From assembly GCF_018531465.1 (NCBI RefSeq), contig NZ_JAHDTF010000010.1:186001-250000 (forward strand): DNA of 64,000 nt, written 5' to 3'. The position numbers and the translations under genes were made by a program. Origin of the DNA: Sphaerisporangium fuscum. Lineage in GTDB: Bacteria > Actinomycetota > Actinomycetes > Streptosporangiales > Streptosporangiaceae. Of the stretch, positions 17,486 to 25,830 are shown piece after piece (position 1 is the stretch's first letter; each line of letters begins with the position of its first letter). The notes under the pieces are model-generated. The model saw only the letters and a list, made by a program, of their open reading frames with translations, ran no database searches and had not been told where the DNA came from.

Positions 17486-17938
17486 ATGACGGTGCACGCG
17501 TCCGGCGGGCTGGGCATTGCCGACGCCCTGGTGCGGCTGTCGCATCTGGTGCAGCACGCTTTCGCCGACGTCGCCCGGGATCACGACCTCACCCCGCAGC
17601 AGTTGCAGTTGGTGTGCATGCTGATCGCCGAGCCGCTCGGGATGACCGAATTGAGCCGGTTGATGCATCTGGAGAGGTCGAGCATGACCGGTCTGGTGGA
17701 TCGGGTGGAGAAGCGTGGGCTGGTGGCCCGGGTGGCCGATCCGGCCGATCGGCGTGCCTGCCGGGTCGCGTTGACCGAAGAGGGCGGCCTGCTCGCCGCC
17801 GGGGCCCATGGCGATGTGGTCGTCCGGCTGGACTCGATGACGGAGCGGCTGGAGCGCGACGACCGAGACCGGCTGATCTCGGTCGTCGCGGGAATGCTCG
17901 CCGAGCAGGGCCTCACGCGGCCGGCCGCCCAAGCGTGA
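17486..17938 (+). CDS. MarR-family transcriptional regulator
   Basis: A 150-residue MarR protein. The winged helix spans about residues 35-105 with LTPQQLQLVCMLI, MTELSRLMHLERSSMTGLVDRVEKRGLV and the wing DPADRRACRVALTEEG. GGGAGG (17476-17481) precedes ATG 17486. Its gene converges with a PPOX/MFS operon whose promoter carries copies of the same 13-base operator found in this gene's own promoter. It therefore probably represses itself and that operon until a drug-like ligand binds. Confidence 0.9.
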   Translation: MTVHASGGLGIADALVRLSHLVQHAFADVARDHDLTPQQLQLVCMLIAEPLGMTELSRLMHLERSSMTGLVDRVEKRGLVARVADPADRRACRVALTEEGGLLAAGAHGDVVVRLDSMTERLERDDRDRLISVVAGMLAEQGLTRPAAQA

Positions 17939-17971
17939 GAGCGGCTCGACGACCGTCTCCTCGATGTCCGG

Positions 17972-18379
17972 TCAGGAATCCCTGCCTGCCTTTCCGGCAT
18001 CGCGTGCGCGGTAGGTGGCCTCGATGGTCGCCCCTTCGTGCAGGCCCCAGCTGATGACGCGCTCGGGGAACAGGCGGATGTGCGCCCGAGGGCCCGGGAC
18101 GGCCTCGGCTCGCCCCCGGATCTCCACTCCCCGTGGGCGCCAGGGAGGCAGAACGTCGTCGATGACCAGTGCCGCCCGGCCCGTGTCGGCCGCGTCCCGG
18201 AACTTCTTGGAGCTGCCGAAGTTCCGGCCGCCGATCTCGATGAAGGTCGCCGTCGGGTCGAGCGACCAGCCGAGGGGGACCACGTGCGGCGTTCCGTCCC
18301 GCCCGACCGTGGCCAGCCGTCCGAGCCTGTGCGGGTCGCCGCACAGATAGGCGAGTTCGGCGTCGCTGAAGATGCTCAT
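17972..18379 (-). CDS. PPOX-fold, probably F420-dependent oxidoreductase
   Basis: A 135-residue split-barrel protein of the pyridoxamine 5'-phosphate oxidase-like superfamily, PPOX class F420-dependent type. It starts MSIFSDAELAYLCG and has LGRLATVGRDGTPHVVPLGW and a typical strand series ending ATIEATYRARD. Such proteins use F420 or flavin to reduce small molecules. The ATG is eight bases after the MFS stop codon, so it is the second gene of the MFS operon and probably under the same MarR control. Assignment of the cofactor is by family resemblance only. Confidence 0.8.
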   Translation of the reverse strand: MSIFSDAELAYLCGDPHRLGRLATVGRDGTPHVVPLGWSLDPTATFIEIGGRNFGSSKKFRDAADTGRAALVIDDVLPPWRPRGVEIRGRAEAVPGPRAHIRLFPERVISWGLHEGATIEATYRARDAGKAGRDS

Positions 18380-18387
18380 GGGGCGTC

Positions 18388-19824
18388 TCACTTCGTGCTC
18401 TGGGGCTGTCCCGCAGGCGACGGGACCGGAGCGGAGGCGCGGGTCTCGCGGCGCACGGCGAGGAAGGCGACCGCGACGCCGAGCGCCCCGGCGGCCGTCG
18501 CCAGCCAGAACAGGGTGGTGTAGGTGGAGTCGGGGGTCGCGCCGCGCGGAGCGTCCGCGGAGGCGATCACCGCGGCGGCCAGCGCGGTGCCGACCGCGCT
18601 GCCGACGGTGCGGGCGATGTTGTTCAGGCCGTTGGCGGTGCCGGTGCGTGCCAGCGGCACGATGTCGGCGATGAGCTTGGGCAGCGAGCCCATCACCAGA
18701 CCTGTGCCCGCCCCGACGATCGCGTAGAACACCACGTGCTCCCACTTCTGGTCGTGGGCGAGCACGAACAGCACCGATCCCGCGGTGATGAGCGCGAAGC
18801 CGCCGGCCAGCGGCCACCGCGGTCCGAGCGCCGTCGCGAGCCTGCCGACCGCCATGCCGGCCGGGATCACGGCCAGCATCCCCGCCAGCATCAGCAGACC
18901 GGCCACGGTGACGGAGGAGCCGAAGCCGATCCCGGTCGCGCCCGGCCGCTGCTGCGCGTACAGCGGAAGGGCCAGGTAGAAGAAGTACGAGCCGGTGCCG
19001 AACAGGAACGCCGCGGCGTGCGTCATCAGCATCGGGCGCTCCTTCAGCTCGGCGACGTCGATCAGGGCGTCACTCTTGGTCCGCTCCACCGCCATCAGCG
19101 AGGCGAACAGCAGCGCCCCGAGAGCGAGGAGCCCGAGCACCGGGCCGGACGACCAGCCCCAGGACGGCCCCTTGGCCAGGGCGAGCAGAACCGCGACCAG
19201 GCTCCCGCCGAGCAGCGCGGTACCCGGAAGGTCGATCCCGCCCCGGGCGCCGCCCTGGTCGGCCGGTACCCACAGCGCCGCCATCACCAGGCCGACCACC
19301 GCGAGGACGGTGCCGAGGACGAACAGGTATCGCCAGGACAGATGGTCGGCCAGCAGGCCGCCGACGATCAGCCCCGCCCCTGCCCCGGCGCCGACGATGC
19401 CCGACACCAGTCCCATCGCGAACGGCAGCCGCCGAGCCGGCAGCGCCTCGCGGAGGATGGCCATCGACAGCGGGACCAGGGCCAGCGCCGCGCCCTGAAC
19501 GACCCGCGCGGCGATGAGCTGCCCGATGTTCTGCGCCGCCGCCGCGCCCGCCATCCCGGCCGCGTAGACGGCCAGCACCGCCAGCGTCACCCGGCGCTTG
19601 CCGTACAGGTCGCCGAGCCGCCCCAGCAGCGGGGTCAGCACCGCGCTGGACAGCAGGAAGGCGGTGAGAATCCAGGCGGATGCGGCGGGTGTCGTGTGGA
19701 GCCGGACCTCCAGCAGCTTCAGCGCCGGGACCACCACGGTCTGCATCAGCGCGTAGCCGAACACCGTCACCACCAGGGCGACCAGAGTCCTGTTGCCGCT
19801 GGTCCCGGCACGTCCGGCCCTCAC
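18388..19824 (-). CDS. MFS transporter, DHA2-like drug exporter
   Basis: A 478-residue transporter with about 14 hydrophobic segments. The loop 2-3 motif appears as GRLGDLYGKRRV. The family antiporter motif is suggested by GLVSGIVGAGAGAGLIVGGLLAD. It probably expels hydrophobic drugs using the proton gradient. The open frame runs to 20001, but the operator cluster at 19868-19918 must lie upstream of the gene. I therefore take GTG at 19824, which also overlaps the stop of a tiny leader ORF (19821-19856). It is followed by the PPOX gene and is probably repressed by the MarR protein at 17486. Confidence 0.87.
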   Translation of the reverse strand: MRAGRAGTSGNRTLVALVVTVFGYALMQTVVVPALKLLEVRLHTTPAASAWILTAFLLSSAVLTPLLGRLGDLYGKRRVTLAVLAVYAAGMAGAAAAQNIGQLIAARVVQGAALALVPLSMAILREALPARRLPFAMGLVSGIVGAGAGAGLIVGGLLADHLSWRYLFVLGTVLAVVGLVMAALWVPADQGGARGGIDLPGTALLGGSLVAVLLALAKGPSWGWSSGPVLGLLALGALLFASLMAVERTKSDALIDVAELKERPMLMTHAAAFLFGTGSYFFYLALPLYAQQRPGATGIGFGSSVTVAGLLMLAGMLAVIPAGMAVGRLATALGPRWPLAGGFALITAGSVLFVLAHDQKWEHVVFYAIVGAGTGLVMGSLPKLIADIVPLARTGTANGLNNIARTVGSAVGTALAAAVIASADAPRGATPDSTYTTLFWLATAAGALGVAVAFLAVRRETRASAPVPSPAGQPQSTK

Positions 19825-19856
19825 CGCGCACCGCCGCGGGTCATGTGATCGTTCAT
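19821..19856 (-). CDS. possible 11-codon leader peptide before the MFS gene
   Basis: An ATG at 19856 opens an 11-codon frame (MNDHMTRGGAR) whose TGA shares bases with the GTG start of the MFS gene. AAGG lies a few bases upstream. It could couple translation of the exporter to a leader, as in drug-induced attenuation systems. It may equally be chance in GC-rich DNA. Confidence 0.3.
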   Translation of the reverse strand: MNDHMTRGGAR

Positions 19857-19867
19857 CGACAACCTTA

Positions 19868-19918
19868 TTCGTAGTACGAAATATACGCAGTGCGAAGTAT
19901 TTTAGTTCCTGGTGCGAA
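19868..19918 (-). promoter_or_regulatory. triple MarR operator in the MFS promoter
   Basis: The perfect palindrome TTCGTAGTACGAA (19868-19880) is followed by the related TACGCAGTGCGAA (19884-19896) and a weaker copy TTCCTGGTGCGAA (19906-19918). The same motif stands in front of the MarR gene (17439-17451). The stretch is markedly AT-richer than its surroundings, as expected for the promoter. Confidence 0.7.
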
Positions 19919-20041
19919 CGATCGTCAACGGGAGGCGTCGGCTCCGTACCGGGCGATGACCCCGGACTCCTCCCGCCGCCCGCCGTTGCCCGCGGCGGCA
20001 CGCGCGGAGGTGGTGCGGCGCGCCGCCGTGCGGATTTTGAC

Positions 20042-20070
20042 TTGACCCGCCATTAAATTGAATGTAGGTA
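20042..20070 (+). promoter_or_regulatory. TTGACC-17-TAGGTA promoter of the TetR gene
   Basis: TTGACC (20042-20047) and TAGGTA (20065-20070) are separated by exactly 17 bases. The start codon ATG 20078 is seven bases further, predicting a leaderless transcript. The spacer contains the inverted repeat CATT-N6-AATG (20051-20064), a likely autoregulatory TetR site. Confidence 0.7.
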
Positions 20071-20077
20071 TGACTCC

Positions 20078-20680
20078 ATGGAAAGCGGGGCAAGGCGGCC
20101 GTACCGCATGGGGGCGCGCGCCGCGGCCGTGGAGGTCACGCGCAAGCGGGTGATGGAGGCGGCGGCCGGGCTGTGGATGCGGCGGTGGTACGACGACGTC
20201 ACGTTGCAGGACATCGCCGGCGAGGCGGGCGTGTCGGTGCAGACGATCATCAACCACTTCGGCGGCAAGGAGGGGCTCGCCGACGCCATGGCCGATCAGA
20301 TGGCCTCTCAAGCGGAGATCAACCGTCAGGCGCCGGTCGGTGACGTCGAGGCGGTCGTGGCCGTGCTCTTCGCGGAATACGAACGTCACGGCGACGGCGT
20401 CGTGATGTGGGTCGCCCAGGTCGACCGTGTCCCCGCGGTCGCCCGCGCGGCCGCCCACGCCCGCCGCCAGCACCGGGCGTGGCTGGAGCGGATCTTCGCC
20501 GACCGTCTGCCGGCCTCCGGACCCTCCCGCGAGCATGCGCTGAACCTGCACTACGCCGCCACGGACGTCTACCTGTGGAAGCTGTGGCGGCGCGACCTGG
20601 GCCTGTCGCGTGATGACGCCGAACGCGCCATGCGCGACCTGCTGACCTCGATCGACCCCCGAAAGAGACATGATGCGTAA
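20078..20680 (+). CDS. TetR-family transcriptional regulator
   Basis: A 200-residue TetR protein. The DNA-binding domain spans about residues 18-65 with VMEAAAGLW, VTLQDIAGEAGVSVQTIINHFGGKEGL. The C-terminal ligand domain has no recognisable subtype. It starts at a leaderless ATG behind a good promoter that contains an inverted repeat. Its 3' end overlaps the glycosyltransferase gene by 11 bases, so the two form an operon and the ligand may be a substrate or product of that enzyme. Confidence 0.9.
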   Translation: MESGARRPYRMGARAAAVEVTRKRVMEAAAGLWMRRWYDDVTLQDIAGEAGVSVQTIINHFGGKEGLADAMADQMASQAEINRQAPVGDVEAVVAVLFAEYERHGDGVVMWVAQVDRVPAVARAAAHARRQHRAWLERIFADRLPASGPSREHALNLHYAATDVYLWKLWRRDLGLSRDDAERAMRDLLTSIDPRKRHDA

Positions 20681-21998
20681 GAACTTCCTGTTCGCCACCT
20701 GGTCCGGCGGCGGAGCCGTGCCGCCCGTCCTGTCGATCGCCCGCGCGCTGCGCGAACGCGGCCACGGTGTCCGGGTGCTGGCCGACAGGTCGCTGCACGA
20801 GGAGGTCGCCGCCGCCGGCGTGGAACCGATCGCCTGGACCACGGCGCCCCAGGGCGACACCACCGATCCGGCCAAGGACGTCATCAAGGACTTCGAGGCC
20901 CGCACGCCGCTGGGCGCCTTCGCGCGGCTGAGAGACCGCATCGCCTGCGGCCCCGCGGCCGACTACGCCCGGGACACGCTGGCCGAGTTGCGTGCCCACC
21001 CTGCCGACGTCCTGGTCGCCGAGCACATGCTGCTCGGCGCGTTCATCGGCGGCGAGGCCGCCGGGATCCCGGTGGCCTCGCTGGTGACGACGCTTTATCT
21101 GTTCCCCACCCCGGGGTCGCCCCCGCCCGGCCTGGGCCTCGCCCCCGCCACGGGCATGATGGGGCGCCTGCGTGATCGGATCCTGGCCCGGCTGGTGCTC
21201 CAACCGTGGGCGAAGGGGCTGCCGGCGCTCAACGCCGCCCGCACCGGGTACGGCCTGCCGCCGGTCGACTCGCCGATCGACGCGTTCGGCCGCGTCGACC
21301 GGATGCTCGTGCTGTCCCCGCGCGCGCTCGACCACCCCGGCAGGCGCTTCCCCGCCCATGTGCGGCACGTGGGTCCACGGCTCGACGACCCGGCCTGGGC
21401 CGTGGACCTGGAGCTGCCGGAGGGTGACGCGCCACTGGTCCTGGCCAGCCTGAGCTCGTCGTTCATGAACCAGCGCGCGCATCTCGAGCGCATCGCCGAA
21501 GCCCTCGGCACGCTGCCGGTGCGCGGGCTGCTGACCACCGGCCCGGCAGTGGACCCGGCGACGGTCCGCGCGCCCGGCAACGTCCTGGTCACCGAGGCCG
21601 CCCCGCACAACGCCGCGCTGCGCCACGCCGCGGTGACGATCACGCACGCCGGCCACGGGACGGCCGTCAAGTCCCTGGCCGCCGGCGTCCCCCTGGTCTG
21701 CACGCCTCAGGGACGCGACCAGGGTGAGGTGGCCCGGCACGTCGAACGCGCCGGCGCCGGGATCACCGTGGGCAAGAACGCCTCACCCCGCGCGATCGCC
21801 CGTGCGGTCGACCGTGTCCTCCACGAGCCCTCCTACCGGCGCGAAGCGCGGCGCCTGGCCGGTGAGATCGCCGCCGAGACGGCCACCGACCGCGCGGTCG
21901 CCGAGCTCGAGGCCCTCGCGGGACGGACGACCGGCGCCGACCTCGGCGGGCACGACGCGGCCGGGCCATCGGGGACGTCACGGGCGCTGCCGAGCTGA
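20670..21998 (+). CDS. GT1-family glycosyltransferase (MGT/macrolide type)
   Basis: A 442-residue GT-B glycosyltransferase of the UGT/MGT type. The N-terminal acceptor lobe starts NFLFATWSGGGAVPPVLSIARALRERGHGVRV. The nucleotide-sugar site has the family signature around THAGHGTAVKSLAAGVPLVC and PQGRDQ (about residues 328-352). Such enzymes transfer sugars to natural products, often inactivating macrolides or building antibiotics. ATG 20670 or 20673 both fit. It overlaps the TetR gene, so it may be an inducible drug-modifying enzyme. No biosynthetic genes adjoin it. Confidence 0.87.
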   Translation: MMRKNFLFATWSGGGAVPPVLSIARALRERGHGVRVLADRSLHEEVAAAGVEPIAWTTAPQGDTTDPAKDVIKDFEARTPLGAFARLRDRIACGPAADYARDTLAELRAHPADVLVAEHMLLGAFIGGEAAGIPVASLVTTLYLFPTPGSPPPGLGLAPATGMMGRLRDRILARLVLQPWAKGLPALNAARTGYGLPPVDSPIDAFGRVDRMLVLSPRALDHPGRRFPAHVRHVGPRLDDPAWAVDLELPEGDAPLVLASLSSSFMNQRAHLERIAEALGTLPVRGLLTTGPAVDPATVRAPGNVLVTEAAPHNAALRHAAVTITHAGHGTAVKSLAAGVPLVCTPQGRDQGEVARHVERAGAGITVGKNASPRAIARAVDRVLHEPSYRREARRLAGEIAAETATDRAVAELEALAGRTTGADLGGHDAAGPSGTSRALPS

Positions 21999-22023
21999 CC
22001 GCACCGAGCGGGCGGGTCTCGTT

Positions 22024-23367
22024 TCAGGCGGCGGGCATCGCTTCGCGGGTCAGGTCCGCTTCGGTGCGGGGGCGCACCCGTCGCCGTACGGTCAGGCCGA
22101 ACACGACCACCAGCAGCCCGAACAGCCCCGACACCACGAACGGCCCGGCGGGGCGCCACGCGTCGTAGAGGGCGCCGCCGAGGGCGGAGATGATCATTAC
22201 CCCGGCCGCGCCGCAGAGCGTGTGGACGCCGAACGCCGAGCCCCGCACGTCCGCCGGCACCTGCTGCGCCAGGAGCGGCCCCGCGGTGGTGATGCCGGCG
22301 ATCTCGCCGACGCCGATGAGCACGGCGACGACCATCATGCCGGTGCCGAGCGGGTCGGAGACGAGCAGGGTGGACAGGTAGGCGGCCGCCGCGATGGCCT
22401 GGGCGAGGATGGCGAGGTTCTCGCGCCGCATCCGGTCGCCCAGCCAGCCGAAGATCGGCGCGCACAGCAACGCCACCATCTGCGAGACGCCCACCACGGC
22501 CCCCGCCTTGGCCAGCGCCTCCGCGCTCGGCATCCCGCGCTCGGTGGTCGCGTAGTCGGAGATCCACAGCGTCAGGAACCCCACGACCACAGCGAGGTCG
22601 GCGCGGGCGACGAACGACGCGGCGTACGACAGCGCGACCCCCGGGTCGCGGGCCAGCACGATGCCCTCGCGGACCAGGCGGGGGAGAGAGGTCCGCTCGG
22701 CGGCGTCGCTGACCCCGACCGGGGAGAGCGTGAGCCACAGCAGCACGGCGACGATCAGGATGGCCGCCGCGATCAGCAGGAACGCCAGCCGGGTCGCCGC
22801 CACCGGCGCCAGTCCCCGGCCTTCGAGGGTCCTCGGGAGCCGTACCAGCACCAGCACGGCCACCAGCGCGCCCAGCCCGCCGAAGAAGCCGGTGAGCCCG
22901 TACGACTTGCCGCGCGACCGTGTGCGCACGTAGTCGATGGCGATCGTGGAGAGCATGGCGTTGAGCGCGGCGACCCCCAGCGCGAAGATCACCCGCAGCG
23001 CGACCAGGACGGCCGTGCTCCCCGCGAAGGGGAACAGCGCGGTGCCGACCGCGCACAACGCGAACCCGGCGACCACGATCATCCGGCGGCCGAACCGGTC
23101 GGCGAGCGCGCCGTACCAGGCCAGGCTGAGGATCATCGCGACCTCCGCGGCCGAGCCGAGCAGGCCGACGGCCCTGCCCTGCGCGGACTGCGGCACACCG
23201 AGGATCGTGGTCAGGATGTGCGGCTGGGTCGACGGCAGGAACGAGATCACCGCGGTGGAGGCGATGGCCATCGACAGCAGCGCCCACATGTTGGCCCTGG
23301 TGATGCCGTCGGCGAGCTGCGCGCCGAGCACCCGGTGCCGGGAAGGAGCGGCCATGAGAGGGATCAT
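22024..23367 (-). CDS. MFS transporter, sugar/drug efflux type
   Basis: A 447-residue transporter with about 12 membrane segments. It shows the loop 2-3 motif as YGALADRFGRRMI and a long hydrophilic central loop between the halves (about residues 195-225). It resembles the SetA/sugar-efflux and proton-drug antiporter branch. MIPLM offers two start codons; ATG at 23367 is the longer. It converges with the glycosyltransferase gene and is divergent from the DUF574 methyltransferase. Substrate unknown; export of a glycosylated compound made by the neighbouring GT1 enzyme is possible but speculative. Confidence 0.87.
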   Translation of the reverse strand: MIPLMAAPSRHRVLGAQLADGITRANMWALLSMAIASTAVISFLPSTQPHILTTILGVPQSAQGRAVGLLGSAAEVAMILSLAWYGALADRFGRRMIVVAGFALCAVGTALFPFAGSTAVLVALRVIFALGVAALNAMLSTIAIDYVRTRSRGKSYGLTGFFGGLGALVAVLVLVRLPRTLEGRGLAPVAATRLAFLLIAAAILIVAVLLWLTLSPVGVSDAAERTSLPRLVREGIVLARDPGVALSYAASFVARADLAVVVGFLTLWISDYATTERGMPSAEALAKAGAVVGVSQMVALLCAPIFGWLGDRMRRENLAILAQAIAAAAYLSTLLVSDPLGTGMMVVAVLIGVGEIAGITTAGPLLAQQVPADVRGSAFGVHTLCGAAGVMIISALGGALYDAWRPAGPFVVSGLFGLLVVVFGLTVRRRVRPRTEADLTREAMPAA

Positions 23368-23392
23368 GACACCCGGCGCGATCTTCTACTGA

Positions 23393-23408
23393 CATTTCAG
23401 GTGAAATG
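23393..23408. promoter_or_regulatory. palindrome in the MFS/methyltransferase divergent promoter
   Basis: CATTTCA (23393-23399) and TGAAATG (23402-23408) form a 16-base palindrome 26 bases before the MFS start codon. The surrounding 60 bases are AT-rich, marking the promoter zone. It is a candidate repressor site; the regulator is unknown. Confidence 0.5.
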
Positions 23409-23469
23409 AAGAATTTTCGTTATTAGCGATTAAGATCCTCAACGTGACGCCCTGCATTGGAGGACAGCG

Positions 23470-24276
23470 ATGAACCCGGTCGCGATGGGAGGTGGTTTCG
23501 ATCCCAACGTTCCGAACGCGGCCCGTATGTACGACTACTTTCTGGGCGGGAAGGACAACCTCCCGGTCGACCGCGAGGCGGCCGAGCAGGTCCTGCGGTA
23601 CGTCCCGGGGATACCGCTGGGGATCAGGGAGAACCGCGAGTTCCTGATCCGGGCCGTACGCTTCCTCGCCGAACAGGGCATCCGCCAGTTCCTCGACATC
23701 GGCGCCGGGCTGCCCACGCAGCGCAACGTGCACCAGGTGGCCGCCGAGTACGCCCCGGGGGCCCGCACGGTCTACGTCGACAACGACCCGCAGGTGCTGG
23801 CCCACGCCCGTGCCCTGCTGCAGGACAGCCCCCAGGTGCGGGTGATCCAGGCGGACCTGCGCCGGCCGGAGGAGATCCTGGACGACCCCGAGGTGCGTGA
23901 GCACCTCGACTTCGACCAGCCGGTCGCCGTCCTGCTTTTGGCGATACTCCACTTCATCCCCGACTCCGACGACCCGGCCGGCGTCGTCGGCCGGATCCGG
24001 CGGTCGCTCGCCCCCGGAAGCTACATGGCGATCTCGCACGTCGCCGTCGACGAGAACCCCCAGGCCGCCCGGCCGGTCGAGCGGGTGTACGACAACGCCT
24101 CCGCGCAGTTCGTGGGGCGGGTCTCCAGCGAGGTCGCGCCGTTCTTCGACGGGCTGGAGCTCGTGGAGCCGGGAATGGTGAACCTGCACGAGTGGCGCCC
24201 GGACATCGCCTACGTGCCGCCGGAGCTGGAGAAGGTGAAGAACTACTTCCTGTGCGGGGTCGGCCGGATCCGGTAG
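23470..24276 (+). CDS. SAM-dependent methyltransferase, DUF574 type
   Basis: A 268-residue member of the DUF574/Methyltransf_19 family, abundant in Streptomyces-like actinobacteria. The family signature NAARMYDYFLGGKDNLPVDR occupies about residues 17-36. The SAM-binding motif I is FLDIGAGLPT (about 76-85), with the acidic post-motif YVDNDPQVLAHA. Length is normal. The substrate of this family is essentially unknown. A paralogue lies at 48787. It has no obvious operon partner here, being flanked by a divergent MFS gene and a convergent nitroreductase gene. Confidence 0.92.
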   Translation: MNPVAMGGGFDPNVPNAARMYDYFLGGKDNLPVDREAAEQVLRYVPGIPLGIRENREFLIRAVRFLAEQGIRQFLDIGAGLPTQRNVHQVAAEYAPGARTVYVDNDPQVLAHARALLQDSPQVRVIQADLRRPEEILDDPEVREHLDFDQPVAVLLLAILHFIPDSDDPAGVVGRIRRSLAPGSYMAISHVAVDENPQAARPVERVYDNASAQFVGRVSSEVAPFFDGLELVEPGMVNLHEWRPDIAYVPPELEKVKNYFLCGVGRIR

Positions 24277-24301
24277 CCGGAAGGCCGCCCCCGCACCGCC
24301 G

Positions 24302-24751
24302 TCAGCCGGCGTACTCCACGACGACCACGGGGATCTCGCGGTCGGTCCGGTCCTGGTGCGCGGCGATCTCGGGACGGGTGGACCTGATGATCCCCAGGAG
24401 ACGCTCGCGCTCGGCGCCCTTCGCGGTGGTGGCCGTGCCTTCGAAGCTCTCGACGACGCCTTCACCGGTCCGCAACTCGACGGTCACCCGCGGGTGGGCG
24501 ACCAGGTTGTGGTACCAGGCGGGGTGGGACGGCGCCGCCATGGCCGAGGCCCACAGGAAGATGCGGCCGGGACCGTCGGTGAAGTACCCCAGCGGCGACG
24601 TGTGCGGCCGGCCGGTCTTCGCACCGGTGGTGGTGAGCAGCACAAGGTCGGCGTCCCTGAGCATCTCGAGCGTGGTGACCCGTCCGCCGTTGGCGCGGAA
24701 CTCCTCGACGACCGCGCGGTTGATGGCTCGAATGTCGTCGGGCATGGACAT
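24302..24751 (-). CDS. Ddn-type deazaflavin (F420)-dependent nitroreductase
   Basis: A 149-residue split-barrel protein of the nitroreductase/deazaflavin-dependent family typified by mycobacterial Ddn. Landmarks are VLLTTTGAKTGRPHTSPLGYF, ASAMAAPSHPAWYHNLVAHPRVTVEL and RDREIPVVV-like C-terminus (TDREIPVVVVEYAG). These enzymes reduce quinones and nitroaromatics with reduced F420. Length and motif order are normal. It is probably cytoplasmic or peripheral on the membrane. It is one of two predicted F420 enzymes in the accessory segment, the other being the PPOX protein at 17972. Confidence 0.9.
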   Translation of the reverse strand: MSMPDDIRAINRAVVEEFRANGGRVTTLEMLRDADLVLLTTTGAKTGRPHTSPLGYFTDGPGRIFLWASAMAAPSHPAWYHNLVAHPRVTVELRTGEGVVESFEGTATTAKGAERERLLGIIRSTRPEIAAHQDRTDREIPVVVVEYAG

Positions 24752-24829
24752 CTGCGGCTCCTGAGCAAGATGGGGGAGGGCTTCGGTGATCAGCAGGCTA
24801 CCTCCTCGGCGGAGGGGACGGCCGGGCCG

Positions 24830-25693
24830 TCAGAAGTCCCCGGCGTGGTCGCGGGCCCATTCGGCGAACGTCCGGGCCGGCCTGCCGGTCACGTCCTCCG
24901 AGGTGGGCACGCGGCCCCACGCCGCCGGGCCGGGCTCCCCGGCCTGCGAGGAGCCGGCCTCCTCGCCCGAGTACGTCTCGAAACCCGTCAGGAAGCCGGC
25001 GTTGGCCGCCGCGAAGCCGCCCTGCGCCAGGTACAGCTCGCGGGCCTTCGCCGGGGTCACGGTCTCCAGGCGGATGTCCCGGCCGATGGCGTCGGCGATG
25101 GCGCGCACCTGATCGCGGCGGCTGACGAGCTCGGGACCGTTCAGCGTGTACGCGGCGCCCCCGTGCCCGTCCTCCAGGAGGGCGGCCGTGGCCACCTCGG
25201 CGATGTCACGCTCGTGCACCGGATACCAGGCCAGGTCGGGGAACGGCTCGCGGACGACCCGCTCGCCCCGGATCGAGGGGCCCCACAGCCACAGCTTGTT
25301 CAGCATGAACTCGCCCGGCCGCACATGCGTCCACTCCATGCCCGACGCCTCCACGGCCTGCTCCACCGGCAGGTGGAAGTCGGTGTCGTGCCCGGTGGTC
25401 ACCGCGCCGGAGGACAGGACGACGACGCGGCGGACGCCCGCCTCCTCGGCCGGCCGCACCACCTGCGCGGCCGTCGAGGGGACCGGGAACAGATACAGGC
25501 GCTCGACACCTTCCAGCGCCGCACGCAGGCTCTCCGGCCGCGCGAGGTCCCCCTGGACCACCTCGACCCCTTCGGGAAGGTCCGCCCGCCCGGCGGTCCT
25601 GCTCAACGCCCGCACGCGGGCCCCCGCCCGCACGAGCTGCTCGGCGACGATCCTGCCCACGTTTCCGGTCGCCCCGGTCACCAGAATTCGCAT
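24830..25693 (-). CDS. NmrA-like NAD(P)H-binding protein
   Basis: A 287-residue Rossmann protein of the atypical short-chain dehydrogenase/NmrA-HSCARG group. The dinucleotide motif is TGATGNVGR at residues 6-14, after MRILV. The next landmarks are VEVVQGDLARPESLRAAL and VERLYLFPVPS. The catalytic Tyr-x3-Lys of classical SDRs is not evident, which is typical of this group. It may act as a redox sensor or quinone reductase. ATG 25693 starts right before the Rossmann strand; the upstream Met at 25729 would add a charged tail of no homology. It is 78 bases from the Ddn gene on the same strand. Confidence 0.85.
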   Translation of the reverse strand: MRILVTGATGNVGRIVAEQLVRAGARVRALSRTAGRADLPEGVEVVQGDLARPESLRAALEGVERLYLFPVPSTAAQVVRPAEEAGVRRVVVLSSGAVTTGHDTDFHLPVEQAVEASGMEWTHVRPGEFMLNKLWLWGPSIRGERVVREPFPDLAWYPVHERDIAEVATAALLEDGHGGAAYTLNGPELVSRRDQVRAIADAIGRDIRLETVTPAKARELYLAQGGFAAANAGFLTGFETYSGEEAGSSQAGEPGPAAWGRVPTSEDVTGRPARTFAEWARDHAGDF

Positions 25694-25830
25694 TCGCCCA
25701 GCTTCGACCCGGTCGTCCAACCGGCGCAAACGCGAACACGCTGTTCATGTTTCATCGCTGACCTGGGCAAACGCTATTCTTTCAGCGACTGGAGTCGCAA
25801 AAAGTCATGACCGAAAAGGCGGCCCGCTCG

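Noticed and set aside
19825..20001. N-terminal extension of the MFS gene up to 20001
   Set aside because: The extension would cover the promoter and the triple operator and has no transporter homology; GTG 19824 fits better.
25785..25798. GCGACT/AGTCGC hairpin with an A-run behind the hydrolase gene
   Set aside because: In the direction of the hydrolase transcript the T-run precedes the hairpin rather than following it, so I do not call a terminator.
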